Shown here: positions 43,551 to 52,700 of the stretch, one piece after another
How positions within the stretch are numbered: position 1 is the stretch's first letter
Layout of the letters: the number at the start of each line of letters is the position of its first letter
Assembly: GCF_018310345.1 (NCBI RefSeq)
Contig: NZ_JAGXBY010000002.1
Coordinates: 186,001-250,000, forward strand
Origin: Ornithinibacillus massiliensis
Lineage (GTDB): Bacteria; Bacillota; Bacilli; Bacillales; Amphibacillaceae
DNA: 64,000 nucleotides
Reading direction: 5' to 3'
Program-made: the position numbers and the translations under genes
The notes under the pieces: model-generated
Database searches by the model: none
Seen by the model: only the letters and a program-made list of their open reading frames with translations
Told to the model about the DNA's origin: nothing

Positions 43551-43943
43551 ATGGCAGAACAGTCTTTAGTAAATATGAGTGAAAATACAGGACTTGGTAA
43601 GGTTGAAATAGCCCCAGAGGTTATTGAGGTAATCGCTGGAATTGCAGCATCAGAAGTTGATGGCCTTGCCAATATGCGCGGGAATTTTGCAACGGGAGTC
43701 GTTGAAAAATTTGGCAAGAAGTCCCATAGTAAAGGCGTTAAGGTAGAGCTTGCAGAAGATGGGATAGTCATTGACGTATATGTTGTCTTAGATTTTGGTG
43801 TATCGATCCCAGAAGTAGCGCAAAAAATTCAGTCGAATATCAGACAGACATTAAAAACGATGACATCATTAGATATCTCTGAAGTAAACGTACATGTAGT
43901 AGGATTACAAATGGAAAAGGATAGTTCAGACGAAGCACAATAA
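43551..43943 (+). CDS. yqhY: Asp23/Gls24 family protein YqhY
   Basis: Small acidic cytosolic protein, 130 aa, Asp23/Gls24 (DUF322) family. Core motif PEVIEVIAGIAASEVDGLANM is followed by VELAEDGIVIDVYVVLDFG. Start set at ATG 43551 behind AAGGAGTGAGAGG; the frame extends 18 bases upstream without a site. In B. subtilis its gene lies next to accBC and its loss perturbs acetyl-CoA carboxylase activity, so a role tied to fatty acid synthesis is likely. Ends in a strong terminator. Confidence 0.9.
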   Translation: MAEQSLVNMSENTGLGKVEIAPEVIEVIAGIAASEVDGLANMRGNFATGVVEKFGKKSHSKGVKVELAEDGIVIDVYVVLDFGVSIPEVAQKIQSNIRQTLKTMTSLDISEVNVHVVGLQMEKDSSDEAQ

Positions 43944-43947
43944 CAAT

Positions 43948-43992
43948 AAGAAAGGTCAAATGGTATAATCATACCTTTGACCTTTCTTTCTT
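43948..43992 (+). terminator. terminator after yqhY
   Basis: Long stem of about 18 bp (43948-43966 with 43971-43988, one bulge), then TTTCTTTATT. Confidence 0.85.
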
Positions 43993-44079
43993 TATTATGA
44001 TGAAAAAGAATTCGTTAGTTTGTGGCGTCTGTCTCGTAATCATGTTATGATTTGAAGGAGATTATTAAAGGAGTAATGC

Positions 44080-44463
44080 ATGATGAAACGTCACGAAGCA
44101 AGAGAAAAAGCATTTCAAATATTATTTCAATTAGATATGTTAGAAGAAGATATCGAAATTACCATACAAGAGAGATTAGATGAGGAGAAAAAGGATGATT
44201 TTCTGCAAATGCTTGTATTAGGTGTAGTGAAAGAAAAACAAGCAATCGATGAAATCATTTCAAGTCATTTAGAAAAATGGTCATTACAACGCCTTCCATC
44301 TGTTGAGAAAACAGTACTGCGAATTGCAACTTATGAACTAAAATATATGGAAGATATTCCTGAGAATGTATCGATTAATGAAGCAGTTAATTTAGCAAAA
44401 ATGTACGGAGACGAGAAATCAGGTAAGTTTGTAAACGGCGTGTTATCTAAAATTATCAAGTAA
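44080..44463 (+). CDS. nusB: transcription antitermination factor NusB
   Basis: RNA-binding partner of NusE (S10) in antitermination of rRNA operons, 127 aa, all helical. Arg-rich N-terminus [15 protein letters not shown] and C-terminal [20 protein letters not shown] are the family's conserved ends. Two ATG codons in tandem (44080 and 44083) stand behind AAAGGAG; either may be used. Leads a run of tightly packed genes: folD, xseA, xseB, ispA and tlyA. Confidence 0.95.
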   Translation: MMKRHEAREKAFQILFQLDMLEEDIEITIQERLDEEKKDDFLQMLVLGVVKEKQAIDEIISSHLEKWSLQRLPSVEKTVLRIATYELKYMEDIPENVSINEAVNLAKMYGDEKSGKFVNGVLSKIIK

Positions 44464-44480
44464 TAAAGGGGAAGATAATA

Positions 44481-45332
44481 ATGGTAGCTGAGGTTATAAA
44501 TGGTAAGGAATTGTCTATGCAACTAAAGTTAGATATGAAAAAAGAGGTGGAATATTTAAAGCAACAAAATATTCTGCCCCATTTAACAGTTGTTTTAGTT
44601 GGGAATAATCCAGCATCTAGATCTTATGTTAATGGAAAGAAGCGCGCTTCTGAGGAAGTAGGAATAAGCTCAGAGATAGTGGAACTCCCTGACACTGTAA
44701 CAGAAAAAGAATTATTACAGACAATCGAACAGCTTAACAGTGACAACGGGGTACACGGAATCCTAGTTCAATTACCACTTCCAGATCATATTAATGTAGA
44801 ACATATTATTGAATCCATTGATCCAAAAAAAGATGTGGATGGTTTTCATCCTTATAATATTGGAAAAATGATGACTGGACAAGACACTTTCTTGCCTTGC
44901 ACGCCGTATGGGATTATCACGATGCTAAAGTCCAAAAATATTACAATAGAAGGGAAGCATGCTGTTGTAATTGGGAGAAGTAATATTGTAGGGAAACCAG
45001 TTGGACAATTATTACTCAACGAAAATGCAACGGTAACATATTGCCATTCTAAAACAAATAATTTAAAAGAGATAACGAATACAGCAGACATTCTTATTGT
45101 TGCCGTTGGTAGACCGAATGTCATTGACAAAGCGTATATAAAAGAAGGTGCTGTAGTGATAGATGTCGGTATTAATCGACTAGAGGATGGATCATTGACA
45201 GGCGATGTTGACTTTGAAAGTGCCTCTGAACAGGCTAACTATATAACACCAGTTCCCCGTGGTGTAGGTCCGATGACCATTACGATGTTATTACATAATA
45301 CCATTAAAGCTGCAAAAGGTTTGGTAAAATGA
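44481..45332 (+). CDS. folD: bifunctional methylene-THF dehydrogenase/cyclohydrolase
   Basis: Interconverts 5,10-methylene-, 5,10-methenyl- and 10-formyl-THF, NADP-linked; 283 aa, normal. Motifs: substrate-site YVNGKKRASEEVGI with the catalytic Lys, GILVQLPLPDH, CTPYG and the Rossmann-type VIGRSNIVGKP. Takes carbons released by the gcv operon. ATG 44481 behind AAAGGGGAAG; its stop overlaps the xseA start (ATGA). Confidence 0.97.
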   Translation: MVAEVINGKELSMQLKLDMKKEVEYLKQQNILPHLTVVLVGNNPASRSYVNGKKRASEEVGISSEIVELPDTVTEKELLQTIEQLNSDNGVHGILVQLPLPDHINVEHIIESIDPKKDVDGFHPYNIGKMMTGQDTFLPCTPYGIITMLKSKNITIEGKHAVVIGRSNIVGKPVGQLLLNENATVTYCHSKTNNLKEITNTADILIVAVGRPNVIDKAYIKEGAVVIDVGINRLEDGSLTGDVDFESASEQANYITPVPRGVGPMTITMLLHNTIKAAKGLVK

Positions 45333-46678
45333 CAAATAAGTACTTAACAGTTACCGCTTTAACTAAATATATGAAACGAAAATTAGATATGGACCCCCAT
45401 CTACGAGACGTTTGGCTCAAGGGGGAAATATCTAATTTTAAATTACACTCTAGAGGCCATATGTATTTAACCATCAAAGATGACCAGGCACGAATCAATG
45501 CGGTGATGTTTGCTGGAAACAATCGATTTCTTAAGTTTAAACCTGAAAATGGAATGAAGGTTTTAGTTCGTGGAGAAGTTAGTGTATTCGAAGCAACTGG
45601 ACAATATCAGTTATATATTCAACAAATGGAGCCTGATGGTCTTGGATCCTTGTACTTAGCTTTTGAACAACTTAAGGAACGCTTACGAACAAAAGGTTAC
45701 TTTGATGAACAGTATAAGAAGAAAATTCCTACCATTCCTCACCATATTGGTGTAATTACTTCTCCTACTGGTGCAGCTGTCCGCGATATTATCACAACAA
45801 TTAAAAGACGGTATCCAGTCGCACAAGTGACCGTGTTACCAGTTTTAGTTCAAGGTGTTAATGCAGCATCCTCCATTACGAAAGCAATATATAAAGCGAA
45901 TGATATGGGGGAATTTGATGTCATTATACTTGGAAGAGGTGGCGGATCTATAGAAGAATTGTGGAGTTTCAATGAGGAAAGTGTAGCTGAAGCTATTTTT
46001 CATTCTAAGATTCCCATTATATCTGCTGTTGGACATGAGACAGATGTTACCATTAGTGATTATGTAGCAGATTTACGAGCGCCAACTCCGACTGGTGCAG
46101 CTGAGCTTGCGGTTCCATCGCAATATGAATTACTAGACCGGATCACTAAAATGAAACAAACGTTAACTAGTTTAGTTACGATTTCCATTAAGCATCAGCA
46201 GAGTAAATTGAAGCAAATGGCAAATGCTTATGCATTTCGTTACCCTGAACAGCTAATAAGACAAAAGGAACAGGAGCTAGATAAGAATAGGGAACGAATG
46301 GACCGATCCTTCCAACTAGAAGTTAACAAAAAGATGGAGCGATTCACTAATTATAAGACGAGGCTTTCTACTCAACATCCAAAAAGACGAATAGAACAAG
46401 CGACAAAAGCATTAAGTCAATTGATAAAAAAAAATAATCAAGTGATGAATCAATATGTCGAAAAGCAGTCTATTCAGTTAACCCGATCAATGGATAAACT
46501 TAGTTTATTAAATCCACTAGAAATCATGAAACGCGGATTTGCGATTCCTTATACACCAACAGGTGATATTATTAAATCGAAATCACAAGTAAAACAGCAT
46601 GATCGGATTAGTATCAATCTCCACGATGGTATAGTGGACTGTGAAGTTTTAGATGTAAAGGAGACTCATAATGGATAA
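45329..46678 (+). CDS. xseA: exodeoxyribonuclease VII large subunit
   Basis: Catalytic subunit of the single-strand-specific ExoVII, 449 aa. N-terminal OB-fold (about 5-105) with KGEISNFKLHSRGHMY, then the core domain with SPTGAAVRDI, GRGGGSIEELW and GHETDVTISD, followed by a coiled coil. Overlaps folD by four bases and xseB by eight, so the three are translated together. ExoVII degrades ssDNA to oligonucleotides. Confidence 0.96.
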   Translation: MTNKYLTVTALTKYMKRKLDMDPHLRDVWLKGEISNFKLHSRGHMYLTIKDDQARINAVMFAGNNRFLKFKPENGMKVLVRGEVSVFEATGQYQLYIQQMEPDGLGSLYLAFEQLKERLRTKGYFDEQYKKKIPTIPHHIGVITSPTGAAVRDIITTIKRRYPVAQVTVLPVLVQGVNAASSITKAIYKANDMGEFDVIILGRGGGSIEELWSFNEESVAEAIFHSKIPIISAVGHETDVTISDYVADLRAPTPTGAAELAVPSQYELLDRITKMKQTLTSLVTISIKHQQSKLKQMANAYAFRYPEQLIRQKEQELDKNRERMDRSFQLEVNKKMERFTNYKTRLSTQHPKRRIEQATKALSQLIKKNNQVMNQYVEKQSIQLTRSMDKLSLLNPLEIMKRGFAIPYTPTGDIIKSKSQVKQHDRISINLHDGIVDCEVLDVKETHNG

Positions 46679-46907
46679 ATATAAAGATTTAACATTTGAA
46701 GAAGCGATGGAGAAATTAGAGGATATCATTGGGAAATTAGAAGAAGGCGATGTACCTTTAGAAAAGGCAATCTCATATTATCAGGATGGAATGATGCTAT
46801 CTAAAATCTGTAGTGATAAATTAAATCATATCCAAGATAAAATGGTGCAAATTATGAATGACCAGGGAGAACTAGTTCCTTTTGATATACAGGAGGATGA
46901 AAAGTAG
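46671..46907 (+). CDS. xseB: exodeoxyribonuclease VII small subunit
   Basis: Small helical subunit, 78 aa, two antiparallel helices that bind the XseA coiled coil; motif LTFEEAMEKLEDIIGKLEEG and YQDGM are typical. Overlaps xseA by eight bases, and its stop shares one base with the ispA start (TAGTG). Confidence 0.95.
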   Translation: MDKYKDLTFEEAMEKLEDIIGKLEEGDVPLEKAISYYQDGMMLSKICSDKLNHIQDKMVQIMNDQGELVPFDIQEDEK

Positions 46908-47791
46908 TGGGAACGTTATTAAAAAACTACATAGAGACGAACCAAAAAGTATTTCATGAAGAATTAACGAAACACGTACGTCAATTAGACATCCCTACGT
47001 CGTTAAAGAAGTCTATGCTTTATTCCTTGGAAGCAGGCGGTAAGAGGCTACGTCCGATTTTATTATTAGCAAGCTTTGAGGCGTATGCTTCAAATGTGGA
47101 AAAGACATATCGAACAGCATCAGCACTTGAAATGATTCATACGTATTCCTTAATACATGATGACTTACCAGCAATGGATGATGATGATTATAGACGAGGA
47201 TTGCTCACGAACCATAAAGTGTTTGGTGAAGCAACTGCTATCCTAGCTGGGGACGCATTATTAACCTTTAGTTTTGAAATGATTACAAACGATGCATTGT
47301 TATCAAATTCCGAAAAAGTGTACCTTATTCAGCTGTTAGCTCAAGCAAGTGGACCAACCGGTATGGTTGCAGGTCAAATTCTAGATATGGAGGCTGAGAA
47401 TCAAACGGTTACCATAGAAATGCTGGAGAAAATCCATGCGTTAAAAACAGGTGAGCTGTTAAGATTTGCCGTAACAGCCGGAGCTTATTTAGGAAATGCT
47501 ACTAAGGAACAAATCAGCTATTTACAAGATTTTGCCCATTATTTAGGATTAATTTTCCAGGTTCAAGATGACATACTAGATGTTACCGGTGATGAACAAA
47601 AATTAGGGAAGGCTGTAGGTAGTGACGAATCCAACAATAAAAGTACATACCCGAAGTTATTAGGGTTAGACGGTGCTATCGAGATGAAGAAGCACTATAT
47701 AGAGAAAGCAAAAGAATTATTAAAAAAAGCAAATGCGGATACATCTAGACTCGCAGATTTAACCGATTATTTCAGCGAGCGTGATCATTAA
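46907..47791 (+). CDS. ispA: polyprenyl (farnesyl) diphosphate synthase
   Basis: Adds isopentenyl diphosphate to allylic diphosphates, making farnesyl-PP for quinones and undecaprenyl carrier. 294 aa, all-helical. First Asp-rich motif DDLPAMDDD (85-93) and second QDDILD (about 223) are present, plus GGKRLRP. Small residues in the position before the first motif suggest a short-chain product (FPP). GTG 46907 start. Only 27 bases separate it from tlyA: no room for dxs, which B. subtilis has here (memory). Confidence 0.94.
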   Translation: MGTLLKNYIETNQKVFHEELTKHVRQLDIPTSLKKSMLYSLEAGGKRLRPILLLASFEAYASNVEKTYRTASALEMIHTYSLIHDDLPAMDDDDYRRGLLTNHKVFGEATAILAGDALLTFSFEMITNDALLSNSEKVYLIQLLAQASGPTGMVAGQILDMEAENQTVTIEMLEKIHALKTGELLRFAVTAGAYLGNATKEQISYLQDFAHYLGLIFQVQDDILDVTGDEQKLGKAVGSDESNNKSTYPKLLGLDGAIEMKKHYIEKAKELLKKANADTSRLADLTDYFSERDH

Positions 47792-47818
47792 ACTCCAACC
47801 AGTAAAGGATTTAAGTAT

Positions 47819-48646
47819 ATGAGCAAAATTAGACTTGATGTTCTCCTTGTAGAACGTAATTTAATCGATACAAGAGAAAAGGCTAAACGAGCTGTTATGG
47901 CTGGATTAGTATATTCTGAACAAGAAAGACTAGATAAACCAGGGATGAAGGTTGATCAGGACATCCCTTTAACCATCAAGGGTAAGTTAATACCGTATGT
48001 TGGTAGAGGTGGGCTGAAGCTGGAGAAGGCTTTGAAAGTGTTTTCTGTGGATGTTCATGATAAAATTATGATGGATATAGGATCATCAACTGGTGGATTT
48101 ACAGATTGTGCATTACAGTCTGGGGCTAAGCTTTGTTATGCAATAGATGTAGGATATAATCAACTGGATTGGAAACTCCGGAACGATCCACGTGTAGAAG
48201 TGATGGAAAGAACGAATTTTAGATATGTAACAGAAGATATGTTAGGAAAAGGATTACCTAACTTTGCCACGATAGACGTATCATTTATTTCGTTAAAATT
48301 AATTCTACCTGTATTAAAGAAGCTGTTATTGCCAAATAGTGATATTGTCACGTTAATTAAGCCTCAATTTGAAGCTGGAAGAGAACAAGTTGGAAAAAAA
48401 GGCATTGTACGTGATAAAAAAGTACATGTGGAAGTGTTACAAACGATTCTGGCATTCGCTATGGAAGAGGGGTTTGAGCTTTACGGTTTAACATTTTCCC
48501 CTATAACGGGAGGAGATGGAAATGTTGAATTTTTAGCTCATCTAGGTTGGGATAAAGACGAACCTGGAAAATCCATCGAAGAACTGAATCCTGGAGTCGT
48601 AGTCGATGAAGCTCATTCAGAATTGAAATCAGCACAGAATACATGA
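47819..48646 (+). CDS. tlyA: TlyA-family rRNA 2'-O-methyltransferase / S4-domain protein
   Basis: 275-aa protein with an N-terminal S4 RNA-binding domain (about 3-65) and a Rossmann-type FtsJ methyltransferase domain (66-250) with the SAM-binding DIGSSTGGFTDCAL motif. Homologues in other bacteria methylate ribose of 16S and 23S rRNA. In B. subtilis the equivalent is yqxC. ATG 47819 has AAAGGATT upstream. Likely cotranscribed from the folD-xse-ispA run; a terminator follows. Confidence 0.9.
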   Translation: MSKIRLDVLLVERNLIDTREKAKRAVMAGLVYSEQERLDKPGMKVDQDIPLTIKGKLIPYVGRGGLKLEKALKVFSVDVHDKIMMDIGSSTGGFTDCALQSGAKLCYAIDVGYNQLDWKLRNDPRVEVMERTNFRYVTEDMLGKGLPNFATIDVSFISLKLILPVLKKLLLPNSDIVTLIKPQFEAGREQVGKKGIVRDKKVHVEVLQTILAFAMEEGFELYGLTFSPITGGDGNVEFLAHLGWDKDEPGKSIEELNPGVVVDEAHSELKSAQNT

Positions 48647-48652
48647 GTAAAT

Positions 48653-48676
48653 GGACTACAATCGTAGTCCTTTTTA
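48653..48676 (+). terminator. terminator between tlyA and argR
   Basis: Perfect 7-bp stem GGACTAC/GTAGTCC (48653-48659 with 48664-48670) with T run. Confidence 0.8.
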
Positions 48677-48695
48677 ATTAAATTGGGGGTGCAAT

Positions 48696-49145
48696 ATGAG
48701 TAAGATTCAAAGACATATAAAAATTAGAGAATTAATAACAGAGAATGATATCGACACGCAAGATGAGTTAGTAGACCGGTTAAAAAGCTTAGGCTATAAC
48801 GTGACACAAGCAACGGTTTCAAGAGATATAAAAGAACTACACCTAGTAAAGGTTCCTACCACTGGTGGTAAATATAAATATAGCTTACCTGCAGACCAAC
48901 GTTTTAATCCCCATGATAAATTAAAGCGACTTATCATGGATGCTTTCGTAAAAATCGATCATACGAGCCACTTTATCGTACTAAAGACTTTACCAGGTAA
49001 TGCTCATGCAGTTGGTGTTCTAATTGATAATCTAGATTGGGAAGAAATCATGGGAACAATTTGTGGAGACGATACAATTCTTATTATTTGCCGCACGGAA
49101 GAAGATGCAGTTGAAATTAAAGACCGTTTTATCAATATGCTTTAA
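48696..49145 (+). CDS. argR: arginine repressor ArgR/AhrC
   Basis: Hexameric arginine-dependent regulator, 149 aa. N-terminal winged helix with [18 protein letters not shown] as recognition region, and C-terminal oligomerisation/arginine-binding domain with [13 protein letters not shown] and the GTICGDDTI arginine contact. Represses biosynthesis and activates catabolism of arginine. ATG 48696 behind TTGGGGGTG. Placed as in B. subtilis ahrC, upstream of recN. Confidence 0.96.
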   Translation: MSKIQRHIKIRELITENDIDTQDELVDRLKSLGYNVTQATVSRDIKELHLVKVPTTGGKYKYSLPADQRFNPHDKLKRLIMDAFVKIDHTSHFIVLKTLPGNAHAVGVLIDNLDWEEIMGTICGDDTILIICRTEEDAVEIKDRFINML

Positions 49146-49163
49146 GCAAAATGGGGTGACCAG

Positions 49164-50876
49164 ATGTTAACTGAATTATCGATACGTAACTTTGCGATTA
49201 TTGACCAGATTACTTTAACATTTAAAGAAGGTCTAACCGTATTGTCTGGTGAAACAGGGGCAGGTAAGTCCATTATAATTGATGCGATTCAATTACTTGC
49301 AGGTGGACGAGCTTCTGTAGATTTTATTAGGCATGGAGAAGACAAAGCAGAAATAGAAGGGTTATTTTTAATCGAATCTACTTCACATCAAATTTATTTA
49401 GTCGGCAAACAATATGGGATAGAAATTAATGATGGGGAAGTCGTGTTGCAACGGGTAATCACGACTTCTGGTAAAAGTATTTGCCGTGTTAATGGAAAAT
49501 TAGTTACACTCGCTATCTTAAAGGAATTTGGAAGAACACTAATTGATATTCATAGTCAGCATGAAACCCAATCTTTAATGGAACCAGAGAACCATATAGA
49601 ATTATTGGATTTATATAACCGTGATGAGATTGAACAAGTTAAAGAAGAGTACACCGAATTATTTCAGCGACTTGAAACATTAAAAAGACGTTATAAAGAG
49701 CTAAATGAAAACGAGCAGGAGATGGCTCAACGATTAGATCTACTGGAGTTCCAATTAAATGAACTGGAAAAGGCAAATCTTGTCCCAGACGAAGATGTTC
49801 AATTAGAGAAAGAACGCAACCAGCTGGTTAATTATGAAAAAATTTATAAAGGTGTTCACGAGGCGTATAATGCATTATATGGTGAGCAAAAAGGACTTGA
49901 ATGGTTAAGTGTTGCACAAAGGTCACTAGAGGAAATAAACCACTATGACGATGTAATTGCCAAAAAATCAGAGTCATTATCCAATCATTATTATATGATG
50001 GAAGATCTGACATACGAATTGAGTAATTTCTTAGAAACCTTAGAATACGATCCGGACCGTTTAAATGAAATTGAAGGAAGATTAGCTGAGATAAGTCGTT
50101 TAAAAAAGAAATATGGTACATCCGTTAGCGAAATGATTGAATATATGGGTTCTATCGAGGAAGAAATTGAGCAAATAAAAAATAAAGACTCCCACCTCCA
50201 GCGTTTAGCTAATGAAATAAACGAACTAGAGGAAGATGCGTTTATTGAGGCGCAGCAATTACATGCGATCCGAAAACAGGCGGCGAGCAATTTAATCCGA
50301 GAGGTACAGGAAGAATTAAAGGACTTATATTTAGAAAAAGCATCGTTCTCTGTTCAATTCATACCTGAGAATGTTGTAGAAAATGTCCCCCTTCATAAAA
50401 ATGGTTTTGATCAAATTCGTTTTCTTATTTCAACGAATTTAGGTGAACCATTAAAAGAGATCTCCAAAGTCGCATCAGGCGGAGAACTTTCTAGAATTAT
50501 GTTAGTATTGAAGAAATTGTTTGCTAAGCATCAAGGTGTGACTAGTGTCATTTTTGATGAGGTAGACACGGGAGTAAGTGGAAGAGTAGCACAAGCTATT
50601 GCGGAGAAAATATTCCAAATATCTAATGACTCTCAAGTGTTATGTATTACCCACTTACCACAAGTAGCAGCAATGGCAGATACACATTTATTTATTGAAA
50701 AAAACGAATTAGAGAATCGTACTGTCACGCAAGTTAGCGAACTAACGGAATTAGAACAAATCAATGAGTTAACGAGAATGATGACGGGTACAAAAGTGAC
50801 AGAAACAGCGAAGGAGCATGCCAAAGAGCTACATAAATTAGCACAAGGGTTTAAAAGAGCTACAGTAAATAGTTAA
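49164..50876 (+). CDS. recN: DNA repair protein RecN
   Basis: SMC-like ATPase of double-strand-break repair, 570 aa. Walker A GETGAGKS (29-36), long coiled coil (about 150-380), signature SGGELSRIML and Walker B VIFDEVDTGVSG in the C-terminal head. Length is usual for the family. Starts 18 bases after argR, so partly cotranscribed. No SOS box of LexA type was evident just upstream. Confidence 0.96.
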   Translation: MLTELSIRNFAIIDQITLTFKEGLTVLSGETGAGKSIIIDAIQLLAGGRASVDFIRHGEDKAEIEGLFLIESTSHQIYLVGKQYGIEINDGEVVLQRVITTSGKSICRVNGKLVTLAILKEFGRTLIDIHSQHETQSLMEPENHIELLDLYNRDEIEQVKEEYTELFQRLETLKRRYKELNENEQEMAQRLDLLEFQLNELEKANLVPDEDVQLEKERNQLVNYEKIYKGVHEAYNALYGEQKGLEWLSVAQRSLEEINHYDDVIAKKSESLSNHYYMMEDLTYELSNFLETLEYDPDRLNEIEGRLAEISRLKKKYGTSVSEMIEYMGSIEEEIEQIKNKDSHLQRLANEINELEEDAFIEAQQLHAIRKQAASNLIREVQEELKDLYLEKASFSVQFIPENVVENVPLHKNGFDQIRFLISTNLGEPLKEISKVASGGELSRIMLVLKKLFAKHQGVTSVIFDEVDTGVSGRVAQAIAEKIFQISNDSQVLCITHLPQVAAMADTHLFIEKNELENRTVTQVSELTELEQINELTRMMTGTKVTETAKEHAKELHKLAQGFKRATVNS

Positions 50877-50884
50877 TATATATT

Positions 50885-50930
50885 AAAATGCTGTCCCTTA
50901 TTAGATATAACGAAGGGACAGCATTTTTTT
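50885..50930 (+). terminator. terminator after recN
   Basis: Perfect 15-bp stem (50885-50899 with 50913-50927) and T run; among the strongest hairpins in the window. Confidence 0.92.
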
Positions 50931-51029
50931 ATATCTGTGTGAAACATGATGTCTAGTCTCGATTCCCTGAATTTTCTTCATACAATATTTGTAAAGGAAA
51001 AGATAAGCAGGTTTTCTTATCTTTTCCCG

Positions 51030-51059
51030 GTTTAAAAATAGCTATTAAAGGTCAAATTA
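51030..51059 (+). promoter_or_regulatory. sigma-F promoter of spoIVB
   Basis: -35 GTTTA (51030-51034), 15-base spacer, -10 GGTCAAATTA (51050-51059). Both elements are full matches to the sigma-F consensus GYWTA/GGnnAnAHTR, at the exact spacing. A transcript would start about 50 bases before the gene. Confidence 0.8.
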
Positions 51060-51114
51060 GAAGTACAGATATAAAAATATGGTATGGGTTTAGGAACAAG
51101 GAGAGTGGACATTT

Positions 51115-52401
51115 GTGAAGCACATAGACAAAATTCGAATCGTAACAGGATTTTTACTACTACTCACATTGCTAATTGTTCCTTTTACGCCCCCTATACA
51201 AAATTATTTTACCATTCCAAATAAGATTGTAACGTTTCAAAATCAATTCCCCTTAGAGGTTCCTAACCTAGGTAATGCTGTTCAAGTATACGCATCTACG
51301 GACAATAATTCAGAAGCGGTTAACGCGTCGAGTTTCCATGTTACTGAACCAGGCGATAGTCAATTATATTATTCCGTTGCTGGAGTACCAATTAAGAAAG
51401 TTGACGTTTCGATATTAAAGGACGTTAAAGTAATTCCAGGTGGACAATCAATTGGTGTACAGCTACAAACCCTTGGAGTATTGGTAGTTGGCCATCATCT
51501 TGTAAACGGTGAAAATGGTACGATGTCTCCTGGTGAAGAGGCAGAGATTAAAGTCGGTGATGTAATCATGGAAATAAATGGTCAAAAGATAGAGGAAATG
51601 AAGGACGTTAAACCAATTGTCGAAGAGTCCGGTAAAAGCTCCGAACCATTAAAAGTGAAGGTCAAACGTGGTAAGGAGACCTTTGATACGGAATTAAAGC
51701 CTGTATTGGATGAAAAGGAAAATGAATACCGGATTGGCTTATATATTCGTGATTCAGCCGCAGGTATAGGCACGATGACGTTCTTCGAGCCTAAATCGAA
51801 AAAATACGGTGCATTAGGACATGTTATCTCGGACATGGATACGAAGAAACCGATCGAAATTCATGACGGTACAATTGTTAGATCCACTGTGACCTCGATT
51901 CAAAAGGGGAATAACGGTACCCCTGGTGAAAAGCAAGCTAAGTTTTCAATCAGAGAAAATAAAATCGGTACTATTACGAAGAATAGTCCATTTGGTATCT
52001 TTGGTAAGTTAGATGAATCGATTGAGAATGGTAAGTATGATAAACCAATGCCAATTGCGTTATCACATGAAGTTAAAGAAGGACCGGCCAAAATATTAAC
52101 GGTTATCGATGGGGAGAAGGTAGAGGAATTTGATGTGGAAATTGTTTCTAGTGTACCGCAAAAAACTCCTGCTACAAAAGGTATGGTTATACAAATTACC
52201 GACCCAAAATTATTAGAAGCAACTGGTGGTATTGTACAGGGGATGAGTGGTAGCCCGATTATTCAAAATGACAAAGTTATTGGAGCAGTAACACATGTTT
52301 TTGTCAATGATCCAACAAGTGGATATGGTGTTCATATTGAATGGATGCTCCAGGATGCTGGAGTGGATATCTATAATAAAGAGAAGAAACAAGCGAGTTA
52401 A
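51115..52401 (+). CDS. spoIVB: SpoIVB serine peptidase (sigma-K checkpoint)
   Basis: Forespore signalling protease of 428 aa secreted to the space between membranes, where it triggers release of SpoIVFB for pro-sigma-K processing. N-terminal signal-anchor (about 8-28), PDZ domain (about 120-200) and a C-terminal S55 peptidase domain. The motif GMSGSP places the catalytic serine at 378, the same number as in B. subtilis, and the catalytic His is probably that in LGHVISD. GTG start behind AAGGAGAGTGG. Confidence 0.95.
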   Translation: MKHIDKIRIVTGFLLLLTLLIVPFTPPIQNYFTIPNKIVTFQNQFPLEVPNLGNAVQVYASTDNNSEAVNASSFHVTEPGDSQLYYSVAGVPIKKVDVSILKDVKVIPGGQSIGVQLQTLGVLVVGHHLVNGENGTMSPGEEAEIKVGDVIMEINGQKIEEMKDVKPIVEESGKSSEPLKVKVKRGKETFDTELKPVLDEKENEYRIGLYIRDSAAGIGTMTFFEPKSKKYGALGHVISDMDTKKPIEIHDGTIVRSTVTSIQKGNNGTPGEKQAKFSIRENKIGTITKNSPFGIFGKLDESIENGKYDKPMPIALSHEVKEGPAKILTVIDGEKVEEFDVEIVSSVPQKTPATKGMVIQITDPKLLEATGGIVQGMSGSPIIQNDKVIGAVTHVFVNDPTSGYGVHIEWMLQDAGVDIYNKEKKQAS

Positions 52402-52415
52402 TATAGTGTGGAAAG

Positions 52416-52446
52416 AGAACCTGTGCATTGATGCATGGGTTCTTTA
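52416..52446 (+). terminator. hairpin after spoIVB
   Basis: Nested symmetric stem: AGAACC/GGTTCT outer and TGCAT/ATGCA inner, with a modest T tail. Confidence 0.65.
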
Positions 52447-52516
52447 AATTTGATTTTAGGTTTTATTTTGTATGTAACCGGGAATATACGACTTGGAGGA
52501 ATAGAATTAAATATTT

Positions 52517-52655
52517 TTCGACAAAAAATCGAATTAGCTGTCGGATAAAATCGAATCATAACGAAAATGAAAGCAAAATAAAGTAAATTAAAGAAAAGAT
52601 AAAAAAACGCAAAGTTTTTTTAAAAAAAGAAGGATATTTTGAAGTTTTGTCGAAT
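52517..52655 (+). promoter_or_regulatory. spo0A control region: sigma-H promoter and two 0A boxes
   Basis: 0A box (TTTGTCRAA) matches are perfect at 52646-52654 (plus strand) and 52517-52525 (minus strand, TTCGACAAA). A sigma-H promoter overlaps the first: -35 GAAGGATAT (52629-52637), 11-base spacer, -10 GTCGAAT (52649-52655), full matches to RNAGGAWWW/RNNGAAT. This resembles the autoregulated sporulation promoter of spo0A in B. subtilis. The rest of 52447-52700 has no gene. Confidence 0.8.
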
Positions 52656-52700
52656 ACATAGAGTGGACATTATGGAAATACCTTAAAGGAGGAGCATTTT

